Assembly (NCBI GenBank): GCA_005793785.1
Contig: SXPW01000062.1
Coordinates: 1 to 5,741, forward strand
Length of the DNA stretch: 5,741 nt
Direction of reading: 5' to 3'
Source of the DNA: Actinomycetota bacterium
GTDB lineage: Bacteria; Actinomycetota; Acidimicrobiia; Acidimicrobiales; Ilumatobacteraceae
Positions 1 to 5,741 of the stretch are shown piece after piece; the stretch's first letter is position 1, and every line of letters starts with the position of its first letter. The notes under the pieces were generated by a model, which worked only from the letters and a program-made list of their open reading frames with translations, searched no databases and was not told the DNA's origin. The position numbers and the translations under genes are program-made.

Positions 1-85
1 CGGCAACCTCCACCGACTCGTGGGTGAAGCGCCACAGGCCCAGGCCGTACCGACCGAACGATGTGGCCATGGTCTTGTCCGTCAT
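1..85 (-). CDS. Unrecognised gene, N-terminal 28 codons only (runs off the left edge)
   Basis: An open frame begins with ATG at 85-83 on the minus strand and runs without a stop to the window edge. It encodes MTDKTMATSFGRYGLGLWRF followed by THESVEVA. By my count 25 of its 28 codons end in G or C, which is the pattern expected of a real coding frame here. It also has the same direction as nrdJ and starts 33 bp after the nrdJ stop, so co-transcription is plausible. A second in-frame ATG at 70-68 (MATSFGRYG...) has a GGA a few bases upstream, while the first ATG is preceded by a hairpin and no clear Shine-Dalgarno. The true start could therefore be either one. No domain is recognisable in so short a fragment and I assign no function. 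There is no obvious signal peptide or membrane segment in the visible part. Confidence 0.6.
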   Translation of the reverse strand, partial: MTDKTMATSFGRYGLGLWRFTHESVEVA

Positions 86-86
86 A

Positions 87-102
87 CGAGCAATACTGCT
101 CG
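87..102 (-). repeat. Small perfect hairpin between nrdJ and the next gene
   Basis: On the minus strand CGAGCA and TGCTCG form a perfect 6-bp inverted repeat around the loop GTAT, and one flanking G-U pair can extend it. The stem ends one base before the candidate ATG at 85. No U-run follows, so it does not look like an intrinsic terminator. If transcribed, it would occupy the place where a ribosome binding site should be. A six-base stem can arise by chance, so a function is speculative. Confidence 0.4.
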
Positions 103-118
103 CAGCGACGATGTCAGG

Positions 119-2917
119 TCAGGAACAGCCGCTCGTGGAGCCGCAGTCGCCGCAAACGTGGCACGCGCCGGCTCGACGCATGTTGGACGAGCCGCATGCC
201 GAGCAGATTGCGCCGGTACGGGCCGACTTCGACTCACCATGGCCGTACGCACCCGAAGCCATGCCGGCAGCGAGTTCGTCCGCCGACGGAATGGTCTTGG
301 GGTCGGCGAACACGTCGGTGCCTTGCATCGTGTCGACCGCGGTCTCCTCGACGCCTGGCAATGTCGGTTGCATGCGCTCTTCGCGGGTGAAGATGCCCAA
401 TTCCGCACGCTCGGCCGGGGTCATGTACTCCACCGCCAGGCGACGGAACAGGTAGTCGATGATCGACGACGCCATGCGAATGTCCGGGTCGTCGGTCATG
501 CCTGCCGGCTCGAAGCGCGTGTTGATGAATGCCTCGACGAACGCATGGAGCGGTACGCCGTACTGCAGTCCGTACGACACGCTCTTGGCGAAGGAGTCCA
601 TGATGCCCGCGAGGGTGGAACCCTGCTTGGACACCGTGAGGAAGATTTCACCCGGGCGACCGTCTTCGTACTCGCCGACGTTGGCGAAACCCTTGCAGTC
701 CGCGACGCGGAACTCGAAGGTGCGACCGCGACGCGAACGTGGCAGCTTCTGACGAATCGGCTGACTGACAACACGCTCGATCACGCGCTCAACGGTGGTC
801 GTCGCCGCGTTGTCGGTCTTGTCATCGTCCTTCTTCATCGTGGAGAGCGGTTGACCCACCTTGCAGTTGTCGCGGTAGATGGCCACGGCCTTCAGACCGA
901 GCTCCCATGACAACATGTGGATCTTCTCGATCTCTTCGATCGTGGCTTCCTCCGGCATGTTGACCGTCTTGGAGATCGCACCCGACAGGAACGGTTGCAC
1001 CGCACCCATCATGCGCACGTGACCTTCGTAATGGATGACGTTGTCACCCATCGAGCAGGCGAATGCGGCGAGATGCTCGGGTCGCAGGTCGGGTGATCCG
1101 ACGATGGTCTTGTTCGTATCGATGTGGGCGACGATGCGATCGGCAACCGGCTTTTCGTAGCCGAGCTTCTTCAACGCGCGCGGCACCGTCTGGTTGACGA
1201 TGGTCATGTTGCCACCACCGACGAGTTTCTTGAACTTCACGAGTCCGAGATCAGGCTCGATACCAGTCGTGTCGCAGTCCATCATGAGACCGATGGTGCC
1301 GGTCGGCGCAAGCACGGTGGCTTGGCTGTTGCGCACACCGTACTCCTCACCGTCACGCACGGCAGCGGCCCACGATGCGGTTGCCGCTTCGACCAGGTCA
1401 GGCTGCACCACGTCGGTGTTGTCGATTTCCTTGTCCGCATCGCGGTGCATGCGCAACACGTTGAGCATGTAGCGCTCGTTCGCCGTGAAACCGGCGAACG
1501 GTCCCATGCGGCTGGCGATGCGTGCGCTCGTGGCGTACGCATGACCGGTCATCATCGAGGTGAGGGCCGCCGCCCACGCGCGACCGCCCGCGGAGTCGTA
1601 CGGCATGCCGAGCGCCATCAGCAAGGCGCCGATGTTGGCGTAGCCGAGACCCAATTGACGGAAGAGTCGGCTGTTCTCTGCGATCTTCTCGGTCGGATAG
1701 TCGGCGTTACCGACGAGGATCTCCTGTGCGGTGAACATGACCTCGATGGTGTGGCGGTAGGCCTCCACGTCGAAGGTGTCGTCGTCGTTCAGGTACTTGA
1801 GCAGGTTGATCGACGACAGGTTGCACGCCGAGTTGTCGATGTGCATGTACTCGCTGCACGGGTTGGAGCCGTTGATGCGGCCGGCCGCGTGGGCGGTGTG
1901 CCACTTGTTGATGGTGGTGTCGAATTGCAAGCCCGGGTCGGCACATTCCCACGACGCGGTGGCGATCTGTCGCCACAGGTCCCGTGCCTTGATGGTTCGT
2001 ACCGTGCGACCGTCCTTGACTGCCTTCAGGTCCCAATCGCGATCTTCCTTGACGGCCTGCATGAAGTCGTCGGTGACGCGGACGGAGTTGTTGGCGGTCT
2101 GGTACTGCACCGAGAACGAGTCGGAGCCGTCGAGGTCCATGTCGAATCCGGCGGCCGACAACGCGCGGGCCTTCTTTTCCTCGCGGGACTTGCACCAGAT
2201 GAATTCCTCGACGTCGGGATGATCAACGTTGAGGATGACCATCTTGGCGGCGCGACGGGTCTTGCCACCCGACTTGATGGTGCCGGCGGAGGCGTCGGCT
2301 CCGCGCATGAATGAGACGGGGCCGGATGCGGTACCGCCGCCCTTCAGCGTTTCGGCGCTGCTGCGAATGGCCGACAGGTTGATGCCCGAACCGGAGCCGC
2401 CCTTGAAGATGATGCCTTCTTCGCGATACCAGTTGAGGATGCCGTCCATGGTGTCTTCGACGGAGAGGATGAAGCACGCACTCGCCTGTTGTGGCACGCC
2501 CTTCACGCCGATGTTGAACCACACCGGGCTGTTGAAGGCTGCCCGCTGGGTGACGAGGATGTACTTCAGTTCGTTGCGGAAGGCCTCGGCCTCGGCCTCG
2601 TCGACGAAGTAACCGCCCTGGATACCCCAATTGGCGATGGTGTCGGCGACGCGATCGATGACCTGACGCAGCGACGTTTCACGCTCGGTCGTACCAGGTG
2701 TGCCACGGAAGTACTTCTGCGCGACGATGTTGGTGGCATTGAGTGACCACGAGTCGGGGAACTCGACGTCGCGTTGTTCGAAGGCGACACTGCCGTCCTT
2801 CCAATTGCTGATTCGCGCGTCGCGCTTTTCCCAACGAACCATGTCGTAGGGGTGAACGTCAGGTTGCGTGAAGTGACGTTGGATGCCGATCGAGAGACGC
2901 TCCGGTGCGATGGACAT
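119..2917 (-). CDS. nrdJ: Adenosylcobalamin-dependent (class II) ribonucleoside-diphosphate reductase
   Basis: This cytoplasmic enzyme reduces ribonucleotides to deoxyribonucleotides, using adenosylcobalamin to form the active-site thiyl radical, so it needs neither oxygen nor a separate radical subunit. The 932 residues match the usual length of the long NrdJ type. The reductase barrel spans roughly residues 50-690. Within it, Cys148 (SACFIL) and Cys365 (NSACNLSSINL) are the expected redox pair, and NPCSE at 352-356 supplies the Asn352/Cys354/Glu356 catalytic triad. Other conserved segments are FKGGSGSGINLS (171-182), APTGTIG (537-543), TGIEP (551-555) and YRDNCKVGQPLS (681-692). A linker at about 693-725 leads to a TSCPD-type domain (about 730-830). 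The tail carries Cys905, Cys908, Cys919, Cys922, Cys925 and Cys931 (ending GCS), the zinc-ribbon/redox-shuttle arrangement typical of class II enzymes. There is no N-terminal ATP cone and no intein. The ATG at 2917 is chosen because a GAAAGG lies 7 nt upstream and the first residues match the family (VHPYDMVRWEKRDA). One oddity is Thr274 in QYQTANNSVR, where I recall Asn in most relatives. Confidence 0.97.
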   Translation of the reverse strand: MSIAPERLSIGIQRHFTQPDVHPYDMVRWEKRDARISNWKDGSVAFEQRDVEFPDSWSLNATNIVAQKYFRGTPGTTERETSLRQVIDRVADTIANWGIQGGYFVDEAEAEAFRNELKYILVTQRAAFNSPVWFNIGVKGVPQQASACFILSVEDTMDGILNWYREEGIIFKGGSGSGINLSAIRSSAETLKGGGTASGPVSFMRGADASAGTIKSGGKTRRAAKMVILNVDHPDVEEFIWCKSREEKKARALSAAGFDMDLDGSDSFSVQYQTANNSVRVTDDFMQAVKEDRDWDLKAVKDGRTVRTIKARDLWRQIATASWECADPGLQFDTTINKWHTAHAAGRINGSNPCSEYMHIDNSACNLSSINLLKYLNDDDTFDVEAYRHTIEVMFTAQEILVGNADYPTEKIAENSRLFRQLGLGYANIGALLMALGMPYDSAGGRAWAAALTSMMTGHAYATSARIASRMGPFAGFTANERYMLNVLRMHRDADKEIDNTDVVQPDLVEAATASWAAAVRDGEEYGVRNSQATVLAPTGTIGLMMDCDTTGIEPDLGLVKFKKLVGGGNMTIVNQTVPRALKKLGYEKPVADRIVAHIDTNKTIVGSPDLRPEHLAAFACSMGDNVIHYEGHVRMMGAVQPFLSGAISKTVNMPEEATIEEIEKIHMLSWELGLKAVAIYRDNCKVGQPLSTMKKDDDKTDNAATTTVERVIERVVSQPIRQKLPRSRRGRTFEFRVADCKGFANVGEYEDGRPGEIFLTVSKQGSTLAGIMDSFAKSVSYGLQYGVPLHAFVEAFINTRFEPAGMTDDPDIRMASSIIDYLFRRLAVEYMTPAERAELGIFTREERMQPTLPGVEETAVDTMQGTDVFADPKTIPSADELAAGMASGAYGHGESKSARTGAICSACGSSNMRRAGACHVCGDCGSTSGCS

Positions 2918-2924
2918 TGCATTG

Positions 2925-2930
2925 CCTTTC
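2925..2930 (-). promoter_or_regulatory. Ribosome binding site of nrdJ
   Basis: GAAAGG on the minus strand lies 7 nt before the nrdJ ATG at 2917. An out-of-frame ATG at 2922-2920 lies only 2 nt from this site, too close for efficient initiation, so the site favours the 2917 start. Confidence 0.65.
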
Positions 2931-2998
2931 GTAGTAGGTGGGGACTTGTTCTAGTTGATGATTCTTCGATATCGGTGGACTGATGACGAGGGGGACTG

Positions 2999-3037
2999 AC
3001 CACCATAGTGGTTCAGCCCGAAACCACTAGGGATGGT
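2999..3037. promoter_or_regulatory. Tandem ACCAC/GTGGT palindromes, candidate NrdR operator
   Basis: Two dyads stand side by side. The first, 2999-3012, is ACCAC-CATA-GTGGT with perfect 5-bp arms. The second, 3023-3037, is ACCAC-TAGGG-ATGGT with one arm mismatch. The right arm of the first and the left arm of the second also form a perfect 8-bp inverted repeat, TAGTGGTT (3006-3013) and AACCACTA (3022-3029), around the 8-base spacer CAGCCCGA. NrdR boxes follow acaCwAtATaTwGtgt and usually occur in tandem upstream of reductase genes. The CCACTA and TAGTGG elements here resemble box halves, and nrdR is encoded nearby. Against this, each dyad is imperfect against the 16-bp consensus, and the centre spacing (about 24-28 bp depending on alignment) is shorter than the usual ~31-32 bp. 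Binding of another regulator, or an RNA hairpin in the nrdJ leader, remains possible. Confidence 0.5.
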
Positions 3038-3053
3038 AGAAAACAGCCCGAAA
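3014..3053. repeat. Direct repeat CAGCCCGAAA, two copies exactly 30 bp apart
   Basis: CAGCCCGAAA occurs at 3014-3023 and identically at 3044-3053, a 30-bp period close to three helical turns. The first copy fills the spacer of the 8-bp inverted repeat and the second lies just beyond the second palindrome. Such same-face spacing is compatible with an operator or activator site. Chance duplication cannot be excluded. Confidence 0.5.
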
Positions 3054-3115
3054 TTGAGGTTCCGCCCACAACCGGTAGTAACAGCCTACAGCGTTGAAAT
3101 TCGATTTGCTGGCGA

Positions 3116-3138
3116 TTTTTCGACCGAGTGACGAAAAA
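3116..3138 (-). repeat. A/T-rich inverted repeat just after the oxidoreductase stop; weak terminator candidate
   Basis: TTTTTCG (3116-3122) and CGAAAAA (3132-3138) form a perfect 7-bp inverted repeat around a 9-base spacer, one base past the TAA stop at 3142-3140. Its position suggests a role at the 3' end of the nrdR-oxidoreductase transcript. A classic intrinsic terminator has a GC-rich stem followed by a U-run, and here the U-run forms the stem arm itself. Termination is therefore uncertain; the hairpin might only protect the mRNA end. Confidence 0.35.
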
Positions 3139-3139
3139 G

Positions 3140-5404
3140 TTACGCCGTTGCAACAGTCGCCGCGACCGACACGGGAATTGCGTTGAGTACGGCGTTGCCT
3201 GAGAGCGGATCGATCGCCTCATGATCGGTGAGCACGTTGGAATTCACGCCCGCATGCTCGTGCGCCACCGATTGTTTGGTGCCCTGCACGTCGTGGCCCC
3301 ATCCATGGGGCAGGCTCACGACGCGCGGTCTGATGGCATCGGTGATTTCCGCCGGTGCAACGACACTGCCGACTCGACTCGTCACTCGCACGGGCGCTCC
3401 TTCGGTCACACCGAGCCGGGCGGCGTCATCGGGATGGATTTGCAGGGTGCATCGCGGCTTACCCTTCACCAGCACACGGATGTTGTGCATCCATGAGTTG
3501 TTCGACCGCAGGTGCCGCCGACCCACGAGCAACATGGCGTCGGGATCGCCGTTGAGCGAAGCCGCGAGGCGCGGCACATCGCCCAGCAACTCGGGTGGTG
3601 CGAGTTCGATCTTCCCGCTCGGGGTACGCAACACCTCGGGCACGCGTGGGATGAGTGCGCCGAAATCCAAACCGTGCGGATGCTGCTTCAGTTTCTTCAA
3701 GGTGACACCGTCGGGCCGCACACCGAAGCCGTCACCGAAGGGTCCGATGCGCAGGAAGAGGTCGAGCATGCGGTCGGGTCCGCGCAACGAACCGTTGTCC
3801 GAGCCGCTCAACGCGTCGTAGATGTCGTCGGCGTTGCGACCCGCAATCACACAGGTTTCGTCGCGCACCGTGGATTCGATCAGCGATCGAATGGTGACCT
3901 CGTCGACCGTCGCCGGATCGGCATCGGCACCGAGACCTTGGGCGACGGCGGCCAGTTTGGCGAGTATCTCCCATTCGTCCGGGGTTCCGGCGGGCAGGTC
4001 GAATACGGGCGGGCTGTAGTTGGCGACGCTGCGCAGCCCGAAGTTGAGCAATGCCAGGTCGTAGTGGCTGCGATACAAGTGCGAGGGCGCAGGCAGGATG
4101 ACATCGGCATGACGTGAGGTCTCGTTGAGATAGATGTCGACGCTCACCATGAAGTCGAGCGAATCAAGCGCCGCATCGAGCTGACTGCTGTTGGGTGTGG
4201 AGAGAACGGGATTGCCGCCGACCACCACCATGGCGCGAATCTGTCCATTTCCCGGGGTCGTGATCTCCTCGGCCATGAGGGCGGCCGGGTATTCGCCGAG
4301 TGCCTCTGGGAAACCCCGCACACGGGTCTTGCCCCGACCGGTCTTGAAGCCCTTGCCGATGCCCTTCTTGCCCCGGGTGGTGGGGCTCGCAGCGACCGGC
4401 AACGGGAACATCGCTCCCCCGACGATGTCGAGATTGCCCGTCACCGTGTTGAGCACATCCACCAACCACGACGCCGTCGTGCCGAAACTCACCGTGGTGG
4501 TGCCGATGCGGCCGTACACCGCGGCGCGCTCGGCCGCGCACAATTCGAGGGCGATTCGACGGATGGTTGCGGCGTCGATGCCGACCACTCGTTCGACCGC
4601 CTCCGGAGTGAATTGGGCGAGAGCCACCTTCACTTCCTCCATGCCGTTGACGTGTCCGGCGAGATGCGCTCCGATGTCGGCGCGACCGGCGGCGAACACC
4701 GCTTGCACCATCGCCGCGAGGAGCAGTGCGTCGGTGCCGGGACGTATCGGCAACCACTCGTCGGCGGACTCGGCGGTTCGACTTCGTCGCGGATCCACCA
4801 CGATGATGCGACCGCCACGTGCGCGGATCGCTTCCAATCGTCCGGGCCAGTCCGGCGCCGTGGCGAGACTGCCGTTGCTCGCGTACGGGTTCGCCCCGAG
4901 CATCAACAACATGTCGGTGCGATCGAGGTCGGGGACGGGAACCGATACTGCGGTACCGAACATGAAACCCGCGGACACCTGCTTGGGTACCTGATCGACG
5001 CTGGAAGCGCTGAAGCGTTGGCGACTGCCGATGGCCGTCAGCAGCACTCGGTTGAACGTCATCGCCGACAAGTTGTGGGCGCCGGGATTGCCGAGGTACG
5101 TACCGATGGATTCGCGTCCGTGGGTGGCGATGACGGCGGAGAGCCCTCGGTCGACCTCGGCCCAGGCTTCGTCCCACGTGACTGCGACGTGCGTGCCGTT
5201 GCGTTTCACCATCGGCTGTCGCAGACGATCGGGGTCCTCATGCAACTGCTTGAGCGTGGAACCCTTCGGACAGATGTATCCCTTGGAAAAAACGTCGTTC
5301 ATGTCGCCACGGATGCGGGCAACCGTTTCGTCGCGAACGGTGATCTCGAGTCCGCAGCCGGCCTCACACAGCGGACAGGTGCGAATCGCGATGCGCTCGG
5401 TCAT
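3140..5404 (-). CDS. Molybdopterin / [4Fe-4S] oxidoreductase of the DMSO-reductase superfamily (substrate unknown)
   Basis: The 754-residue product should bind one [4Fe-4S] cluster and a bis-molybdopterin guanine dinucleotide cofactor. The N-terminus has the cluster motif CxxCxxxC(27)C at Cys10, Cys13, Cys17 and Cys45, followed by Lys47 (CPKG), the lysine usually placed between cluster and pterin. The central molybdopterin-binding region spans about 60-480, including LGANPYASNG (169-178), VVDPRRSRTAESADEWLPIRPGTD (split about 202-225) and VVVGGNPVLSTPNS (393-406). A dinucleotide-binding domain follows at about 622-745 with GRRHLRSNNSWMHN, SLPHGWGHD and NSNVLTD. There is no Tat signal, so it is probably cytoplasmic. 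The usual Mo-ligand position, near residues 132-140, reads FSASSVDQVP and offers Ser or Asp but no Cys or Sec. Substrate class cannot be read from the sequence; a formate dehydrogenase-like, reductase or hydratase role all remain open. The ATG lies 4 bp after the nrdR stop, suggesting coupled expression. No partner redox subunit is visible in the window. Confidence 0.92.
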   Translation of the reverse strand: MTERIAIRTCPLCEAGCGLEITVRDETVARIRGDMNDVFSKGYICPKGSTLKQLHEDPDRLRQPMVKRNGTHVAVTWDEAWAEVDRGLSAVIATHGRESIGTYLGNPGAHNLSAMTFNRVLLTAIGSRQRFSASSVDQVPKQVSAGFMFGTAVSVPVPDLDRTDMLLMLGANPYASNGSLATAPDWPGRLEAIRARGGRIIVVDPRRSRTAESADEWLPIRPGTDALLLAAMVQAVFAAGRADIGAHLAGHVNGMEEVKVALAQFTPEAVERVVGIDAATIRRIALELCAAERAAVYGRIGTTTVSFGTTASWLVDVLNTVTGNLDIVGGAMFPLPVAASPTTRGKKGIGKGFKTGRGKTRVRGFPEALGEYPAALMAEEITTPGNGQIRAMVVVGGNPVLSTPNSSQLDAALDSLDFMVSVDIYLNETSRHADVILPAPSHLYRSHYDLALLNFGLRSVANYSPPVFDLPAGTPDEWEILAKLAAVAQGLGADADPATVDEVTIRSLIESTVRDETCVIAGRNADDIYDALSGSDNGSLRGPDRMLDLFLRIGPFGDGFGVRPDGVTLKKLKQHPHGLDFGALIPRVPEVLRTPSGKIELAPPELLGDVPRLAASLNGDPDAMLLVGRRHLRSNNSWMHNIRVLVKGKPRCTLQIHPDDAARLGVTEGAPVRVTSRVGSVVAPAEITDAIRPRVVSLPHGWGHDVQGTKQSVAHEHAGVNSNVLTDHEAIDPLSGNAVLNAIPVSVAATVATA

Positions 5405-5408
5405 CGTG

Positions 5409-5413
5409 TCACC
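5409..5413 (-). promoter_or_regulatory. Ribosome binding site of the oxidoreductase gene, overlapping the nrdR stop
   Basis: GGTGA on the minus strand can pair with the 3' end of 16S rRNA and lies 4 nt before the ATG at 5404. Its last three bases are the nrdR TGA stop codon. A ribosome finishing nrdR would therefore sit on this site, which supports translational coupling and the chosen start. Confidence 0.5.
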
Positions 5414-5741
5414 GCTTCTTGCGCGGCTTGGCCGCTGTTCGTTTTTCGAGCATGGTGATTTCTCGCTTGAAGTCGGAGGCTTCGTCGAAGCCTTTGTACA
5501 CGCTGGCGAAGCGGAGGTATGCGACCTCGTCCAATTTGCGCAAGCGTTCGAGCACCGCCTGGCCGACTTGGGAACTCGTCACGTCGCCACCAGTCAAGCG
5601 CATGGCGTCCTCCACTTGCTCGGCCAATTCGGTGAGATTCTCGAGCGTGACGGGTCGACCCTTGGTGGCGGATTCCAAACCCATCACGATCTTGCTGCGG
5701 TCGAACGGCTCCTTGTCACCACTGCGTTTCAAAACGTACAC
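5409..5741 (-). CDS. nrdR: Transcriptional repressor NrdR, C-terminal part (5' end beyond the window)
   Basis: NrdR represses ribonucleotide reductase genes, sensing ATP/dATP through an ATP-cone domain and binding paired NrdR boxes. The 110 visible residues begin with the ATP cone (YVLKRSGDKEPFDRSKIVMG), continue through LAEQVEDAMRL and LDEVAYLRFASVYKGFDEASDF, and end in a basic tail (KRTAAKPRKKR). Complete family members have about 150 residues, with an N-terminal zinc ribbon of two Cys pairs. That ribbon, roughly the first 45 residues, lies to the right of the window. The frame is open at the edge, and the GTG at 5741-5739 is an internal Val codon, not a start. The gene is followed after 4 bp by the oxidoreductase gene and then by nrdJ, its most likely regulatory target. 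Confidence 0.95.
   Translation of the reverse strand: MYVLKRSGDKEPFDRSKIVMGLESATKGRPVTLENLTELAEQVEDAMRLTGGDVTSSQVGQAVLERLRKLDEVAYLRFASVYKGFDEASDFKREITMLEKRTAAKPRKKR

Larger units (their letters stand above)
2918..3139 (-). promoter_or_regulatory. Intergenic upstream region of nrdJ, likely holding its promoter
   Basis: These 222 bp separate the oxidoreductase stop from the nrdJ start and hold no convincing gene. They are locally richer in A/T than the flanking genes and contain several nested repeats, listed separately. I see no convincing sigma-70 -35/-10 pair. Weak -10-like hexamers on the minus strand are TATGGT (3007-3002), inside the first palindrome, and TACCAT (3039-3034), at the edge of the second. 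Neither has a good TTGACA-like partner. I see no cobalamin riboswitch B12-box. That nrdJ has its own promoter here is inferred from the gap size and repeat content. Confidence 0.55.

Noticed and set aside
20..910. Plus-strand open frame of 296 residues at the left end
   Set aside because: It lies almost wholly antisense to nrdJ, and its product is rich in Arg, Gly, Ala and Val with no recognisable domain. This is the usual shadow frame of a high-GC gene.
1124..2314. Plus-strand open frame of 396 residues within nrdJ
   Set aside because: It is fully antisense to conserved NrdJ coding sequence, including the active-site region. Its composition (Val, His, Gly, Arg rich) and lack of motifs indicate a codon-bias artefact.
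119..2917. Intein in nrdJ
   Set aside because: Ribonucleotide reductases are common intein hosts, so the active-site stretches NPCSE and APTGTIG were inspected. Both are uninterrupted, and the total length of 932 residues is normal.
2967..2974. Palindrome CGATATCG upstream of nrdJ
   Set aside because: It is only 8 bp, cannot be extended on either side, and has no second copy in the intergenic region. Chance is the simplest explanation.
2918..3139. Possible cobalamin riboswitch ahead of the B12-dependent reductase
   Set aside because: No B12-box-like sequence or riboswitch-like architecture is seen. Such riboswitches normally repress B12-independent alternatives or B12 synthesis and transport genes, not nrdJ itself.
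3013..3222. Small minus-strand frame of 69 residues spanning the intergenic region
   Set aside because: It overlaps the 3' end of the oxidoreductase gene and runs across the repeats. I found no convincing ribosome site and recognise no domain, so it is unlikely to be a gene.
4164..5177. Minus-strand open frame of 337 residues overlapping the oxidoreductase gene
   Set aside because: It is a shifted frame of the molybdoenzyme gene with low-complexity Arg/His/Gly/Ser content. The overlapped frame carries the conserved family motifs.

Overview
The window looks like chromosomal DNA from a high-GC bacterium. All supported genes lie on the minus strand. The pairing of nrdR with a class II (B12-dependent) ribonucleotide reductase, the strong G/C preference at third codon positions and the NrdJ sequence type all suggest an actinobacterium. 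Acidimicrobiia-like is my guess, but that is inference from gene content and not a sequence match.

Layout in transcription order (right to left): (1) nrdR, the ATP-cone repressor of ribonucleotide reductase genes, with its N-terminal zinc ribbon cut off by the window edge (5741-5409). (2) Four bases later, a 754-residue molybdopterin / [4Fe-4S] oxidoreductase of the DMSO-reductase superfamily (5404-3140), probably translationally coupled to nrdR. (3) A 222-bp intergenic region (3139-2918) with an A/T-rich inverted repeat just after the oxidoreductase stop, a 30-bp-spaced direct repeat, and two adjacent ACCAC/GTGGT palindromes that are candidate operators. (4) nrdJ, a complete 932-residue adenosylcobalamin-dependent ribonucleoside-diphosphate reductase (2917-119). 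(5) After 33 bp containing a small perfect hairpin, the first 28 codons of an unrecognised gene that runs off the left edge (85-1).

nrdR and nrdJ form a regulator/target pair: NrdR senses ATP/dATP and represses reductase genes, and NrdJ makes deoxyribonucleotides without needing oxygen or a radical-generating partner. The unusual point is that a molybdoenzyme gene sits between them, tightly joined to nrdR, so nrdJ depends on its own upstream region. The region contains no mobile element, CRISPR array, RNA gene or obvious novel defence system. The observations most worth checking are the operator-like palindromes upstream of nrdJ, the nrdR-molybdoenzyme coupling, and the apparent lack of a Cys/Sec molybdenum ligand in the oxidoreductase.
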